Assembly (NCBI GenBank): GCA_947456845.1
Contig: CANGUJ010000177.1
Coordinates: 1-7,574 of the forward strand
Direction: 5' to 3'
Source: Burkholderiales bacterium
GTDB lineage: Bacteria; Pseudomonadota; Gammaproteobacteria; Burkholderiales; JAEUOS01
Length of the DNA: 7,574 bases
Position numbers and translations under genes: made by a program. Below the pieces are notes generated by a model. That model did not search any database, was not told the DNA's origin, and worked only from the letters and a program-made list of their open reading frames with translations. Shown here one piece after another: positions 4,670 to 7,574 of this stretch; the first letter of the stretch is position 1; the number at the start of each line of letters is the position of its first letter.

Positions 4670-6976
4670 ATGAGCCAATCCACCATCGGGCGCGACACGC
4701 CCCAGGTCACCGCGCGCGAAAAACTCAACGGCCGCGCCCTGTATGCCGGGGATATCAAGCAGCCGGGCATGCTGCATGCCCGGGTGCTGAGAAGCCCCTA
4801 TCCGCATGCGCGCATCGTGCGCATCGACACCGCGGCGGCGCGCGCCCTGCCCGGGGTGCGCCTGGTGGTCACCGGCGCCGACACGCCGGCCAAGCTCACC
4901 GGCGTGCACCGCAAGGAGCACCGCATCCTCGCCGTGGATATCGTGCGCCATGTCGGCGAGGAGGTCGCCGCCGTGGTCGCCACAAGCGAGGACATCGCGC
5001 GCGACGCGCTCGACGCAATCGAGGTCGAGTACGAGGAACTGCCAGCCGTGCTCGACCCCGACGCCGCCCTGGCCGAGGGCGCCCTGGAGGTGCATGCGGG
5101 CATGAAGAACCGCGCCTACGAGATGAGGATCGACTACGGCGATGTCGAGGCCGGATTCGCGCGCGCGGCCCACGTATATGAGGCGACCTACCACGCGCAC
5201 TCGCAGTATCCCGGTTACATGGAGCCGATGGCCACCGTGGCGGCCATGGGCGGCGACGGCCGGCTCACGGTATGGACCTCCACGCAGTCCGTGTTCCTCG
5301 CCCGCGCGCGGTATGCCGAGGCGCTCGAGATGCCGGTCTCCAAGGTGCGGGTGATCCAGGCCACCACCGGCGGCGGTTTCGGCGGCAAGATCGTCGAGGA
5401 GTGCAACAGCCTGATCACCGCCTTCCTGGCCAGCCGCCTGGACCGCCCGGTGCGCCTGGTCAACAACCGCCTGGACGATTTTCAGGGCGCGCGCGCCAGC
5501 GTGCCCGAGCGGGTGCGCCTGAAGATCGGCGTCGACGCCGACGGCATCATCGTCGCCAAGGAAGTCGAGATCACGGCCGAGTGCGGCGCCTACCAGGGCC
5601 TGACCGCGCACGTCATGTACGTCACCGCGATGCGCAGCGACAACATGCACCGCATCGCCAATGTGCGCACCCGTGCCATCCTGGCTTACACGCACAACCC
5701 GCCGCGCGGGGCGTTCCGCGGCTTCGGTGGGCAGCAGATGGGTTTCGCGCTCAATTGCCATATGGACGTGCTGGCCGAAAGGCTCGGCATGGACCCGATC
5801 GAGCTGCATCGACGCAACGCCATCGGCCAGGGCGAGGTGAGCGTGCACGGCTGGAAAATCGGCTCCACCGGCATGCTGCAATGCCTGGAGCAGGTGCGTG
5901 GCGCCATCGACTGGGACGAAAAGAGGCGCCGCCCCAGGGACACCGGCTTGCGGCGGCGCGGCATCGGCATGGCGGCGGCCATGCATGTCTCGGGCAACCG
6001 CACGATCGGAAACTGGGACGGCTCGACCGTGACGCTCAAGATCAGCGAGGACGGCCGCGCCACCGTGCTGACGGCCGAATGCGACATGGGCCAGGGCGCC
6101 TACACCGTCCTCGCACAGATTTGCGCGCATGAACTCTCGATTCCTGTCGAGCATGTGACCGTCGCCGCGCCGGACACCGACGCCGCCGCCTTCGGCATCG
6201 GTTCGCTCGCATCCAGGGTGACCATCGTCGCCGGCAACGCCATGGTGCGCGCGGCGCGCGAAGCGCGCGACAAGCTCATCGCGCTGGCCGCGGAAAAGCT
6301 CGAAGCCGCGCCGGCCGACCTGGAGGCGGTCGACGGGTGCGTGCGCCTGAAGGGCGTGCCCGACCACAAGCTCACCTACGCGGAACTGGCGCGCATGCAT
6401 ATTTTCCGCAAGGGCGGCGAGGGCCTGCAGGTGCGCACCACCTGGGATGCGCCGACCGAGCAGCCCGATCCCAGGTACTTCGGTAACGTGGCACCGGCGC
6501 ATTCCTTCGCGGTGCAGGCGGTGGAGGTGGAGGTCGATACCGAGACCGGCCAGGTGCGCGTGGTCGACACCTTTGTGTCGGACGATTGCGGGCGTGCGTT
6601 GAACCCGATGGCGATCCACGGCCAGACCGCCGGCGCGGTGGTGCAGGCGATCGGCTGGACGCTCTACGAGGAACTGCAGTACGAGGGGGGCCGCCTGATG
6701 AACGGCAACTTTGCCGACTACACCATGCCCCTGGCGCGCTCGGTGCCCGACATCCGCACCGGCATCGTCGAGTCCAACGACCCCACCGGACCGCTGGGGG
6801 CGAAGGGCGCCAGCGAGACCGCCATCGTGCCGGGCGCCGCGGCGATCGCCAACGCGGTGTACGACGCCATCGGCGTTCGCATCACCGCCCTGCCGATCAC
6901 GCCACAAAAGGTGCTCGCCGCCCTGGCCGCGCAAGGCGGCGCCGCCGCCCCGAAAGCGCAGGGCCGCCATGCGTGA
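4670..6976 (+). CDS. Xanthine dehydrogenase-family molybdopterin-binding (large) subunit
   Basis: This 768-residue molybdenum hydroxylase catalytic subunit has typical length. An aldehyde-oxidase a/b-hammerhead domain covers about 12-125 (REKLNGRALYAGDI, LRSPYPHARI, VGEEVAAVVA). The first molybdopterin domain contains GGGFGGK at 234-240. RGAFRGFGGQQ follows at 346-356, then MGQGAYTVLAQ and a GSLASRVTIVAGNA block. The C-terminal GAKGASE motif at 710-716 supplies the catalytic Glu716. The CO-dehydrogenase active-site motif R-C-S-F-R is here R-G-A-F-R, so the copper-binding Cys is absent and CO is not the substrate. Expected chemistry is water-dependent hydroxylation of an N-heteroaromatic ring, aldehyde or aromatic acyl-CoA. 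ATG 4670 is chosen because family similarity starts there; the frame is open from 4403 inside the Rieske gene. The ribosome site is weak (CCGGA). Overlaps the FAD-subunit gene by 8 bases. Confidence 0.95.
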   Translation: MSQSTIGRDTPQVTAREKLNGRALYAGDIKQPGMLHARVLRSPYPHARIVRIDTAAARALPGVRLVVTGADTPAKLTGVHRKEHRILAVDIVRHVGEEVAAVVATSEDIARDALDAIEVEYEELPAVLDPDAALAEGALEVHAGMKNRAYEMRIDYGDVEAGFARAAHVYEATYHAHSQYPGYMEPMATVAAMGGDGRLTVWTSTQSVFLARARYAEALEMPVSKVRVIQATTGGGFGGKIVEECNSLITAFLASRLDRPVRLVNNRLDDFQGARASVPERVRLKIGVDADGIIVAKEVEITAECGAYQGLTAHVMYVTAMRSDNMHRIANVRTRAILAYTHNPPRGAFRGFGGQQMGFALNCHMDVLAERLGMDPIELHRRNAIGQGEVSVHGWKIGSTGMLQCLEQVRGAIDWDEKRRRPRDTGLRRRGIGMAAAMHVSGNRTIGNWDGSTVTLKISEDGRATVLTAECDMGQGAYTVLAQICAHELSIPVEHVTVAAPDTDAAAFGIGSLASRVTIVAGNAMVRAAREARDKLIALAAEKLEAAPADLEAVDGCVRLKGVPDHKLTYAELARMHIFRKGGEGLQVRTTWDAPTEQPDPRYFGNVAPAHSFAVQAVEVEVDTETGQVRVVDTFVSDDCGRALNPMAIHGQTAGAVVQAIGWTLYEELQYEGGRLMNGNFADYTMPLARSVPDIRTGIVESNDPTGPLGAKGASETAIVPGAAAIANAVYDAIGVRITALPITPQKVLAALAAQGGAAAPKAQGRHA

Positions 6977-7574
6977 ATTCGAGTTCCTCGAGCCGGCCGA
7001 TGTGGCCGAGGCCAGCCGCATGCTGGCGGCCCACGGCGACGCCTGTCGCGCGTATGCCGGCGGTACCGGCCTGCTGCTCGCCATGCGGCAGCGCCTGGTA
7101 TCCCCGACCCACCTGGTATCGCTGTCGAGCATCGCGGCCCTGAAGGGCGTGACTTTCGACGCGCGCGGCGGACTGCGCATCGGCGCCTTGACCCGCCACG
7201 CCGAACTTGCGGCCGCCCCGGAGGTCGTGCGGCACTATCCGATGCTCGCCCGCATGGCGGCGCATCTGGCCAATCCGCAGGTGCGCAACCAGGGCACGCT
7301 GGGCGGCAATCTGTGCTACGCCGACCCGGCCACCGACCCGCCCACCTGCCTGCTCGCGCTGGGCGCGGAGATCGAGATCGGCTCGTCGCGCGGCACCCGG
7401 CGCCTGGCGTTGGGCGATTTCTTCGTCGACTATTACACCACCGCCCTCGAGGCCGATGAACTGCTGGTGGCCGTGCATGTACCGGCACCCGCGCCGGATG
7501 CGATCGGGTGCTACACGCGCTTCCTGCGCACCAGCGCCGAGCACCGCCCGCTGGTCACCGCGGCGGTGACCGCG
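6969..7574 (+). CDS. Xanthine dehydrogenase-family FAD-binding (medium) subunit, 3' end outside window
   Basis: The first 202 residues of an expected 280-300 are present. The FAD-binding domain begins MREFEFLEPADVAEAS and has the nucleotide-binding motif AGGTGLLLAMRQ at 30-41. The usual family form is AGGTD; Gly34 stands where Asp is common, a variant I regard as tolerated. The second FAD motif, VRNQGTLGGNLCYADPATDPP, at 105-125 is intact. No Cys-rich [4Fe-4S] insertion, as in 4-hydroxybenzoyl-CoA reductase beta subunits, is seen in the visible part. The subunit passes electrons from the iron-sulphur subunit to an external acceptor. Its ATG lies within the end of the large-subunit gene, giving an 8-base overlap and likely translational coupling. 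The [2Fe-2S] small subunit should follow beyond the window. Confidence 0.94.
   Translation, partial: MREFEFLEPADVAEASRMLAAHGDACRAYAGGTGLLLAMRQRLVSPTHLVSLSSIAALKGVTFDARGGLRIGALTRHAELAAAPEVVRHYPMLARMAAHLANPQVRNQGTLGGNLCYADPATDPPTCLLALGAEIEIGSSRGTRRLALGDFFVDYYTTALEADELLVAVHVPAPAPDAIGCYTRFLRTSAEHRPLVTAAVTA

Noticed and set aside
3522..4673. 383-codon + strand frame across the Rieske gene
   Set aside because: It overlaps the Rieske gene in another frame; the product is Arg/Ala/Pro-rich with no motif, while the Rieske frame carries all metal ligands.
2713..4770. 685-codon open frame on the minus strand
   Set aside because: It runs antisense to the Bug, orf98, Rieske and large-subunit genes, all of which have clear family motifs. 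Its translation is His/Gly/Ala-rich with no recognisable domain, as expected from GC-rich shadow frames.
4433..7180. 915-codon open frame on the minus strand
   Set aside because: It is antisense to the molybdenum and FAD subunit genes, which are intact and motif-complete. The translation is low-information and shows no domain.

Overview
The window is GC-rich DNA with dense, same-strand genes, and looks like a betaproteobacterium of the order Burkholderiales, possibly family Alcaligenaceae. This rests on an MlaA-type lipoprotein with a long C-terminal tail, an orphan Bug-type (TctC-like) periplasmic binding protein beside an IclR regulator, and the codon bias. The taxonomic call is inference; there is no rRNA or other marker gene here.

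Layout, all on the + strand. (1) 1-507 is the 3' part of mlaA (vacJ), an outer-membrane lipid-asymmetry lipoprotein. (2) 508-1262 is a gene-poor spacer of about 750 bp. It holds two hairpins, a perfect 16-bp tandem duplication with a third hairpin, a decayed IS3-type OrfA with an in-frame stop, an unrecognised stretch, and a good promoter followed by a pair of operator-like inverted repeats. (3) 1263-2096 encodes an IclR-family regulator. (4) 2218-3201 encodes a Bug/TctC-type solute-binding protein with a signal peptide. (5) 3274-3570 encodes a 98-residue protein whose C-terminal half resembles the helix-turn-helix part of serine-recombinase 'Recombinase' domains. (6) 3589-4635 encodes a Rieske non-haem iron ring-hydroxylating oxygenase. 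(7) 4670-6976 encodes the molybdopterin-binding large subunit of a xanthine dehydrogenase-family hydroxylase. (8) 6969-7574 encodes the FAD-binding medium subunit of the same enzyme and is cut by the window end.

Genes 3 to 8 read as one catabolic operon: a ligand-sensing regulator, a periplasmic capture protein, and two oxidative enzymes of different chemistry. The molybdenum hydroxylase would use water to hydroxylate an electron-poor ring carbon (or an aldehyde or acyl-CoA ring), and the Rieske enzyme would use O2 to hydroxylate or demethylate an aromatic intermediate. That pairing is known from N-heteroaromatic degradation such as quinoline, but the substrate cannot be read from this sequence. 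The [2Fe-2S] small subunit of the molybdenum enzyme and the reductase for the Rieske enzyme are not in the window. The most unusual elements are the small recombinase-HTH-like protein directly before the Rieske gene and the tandem operator pair at the predicted iclR start site.
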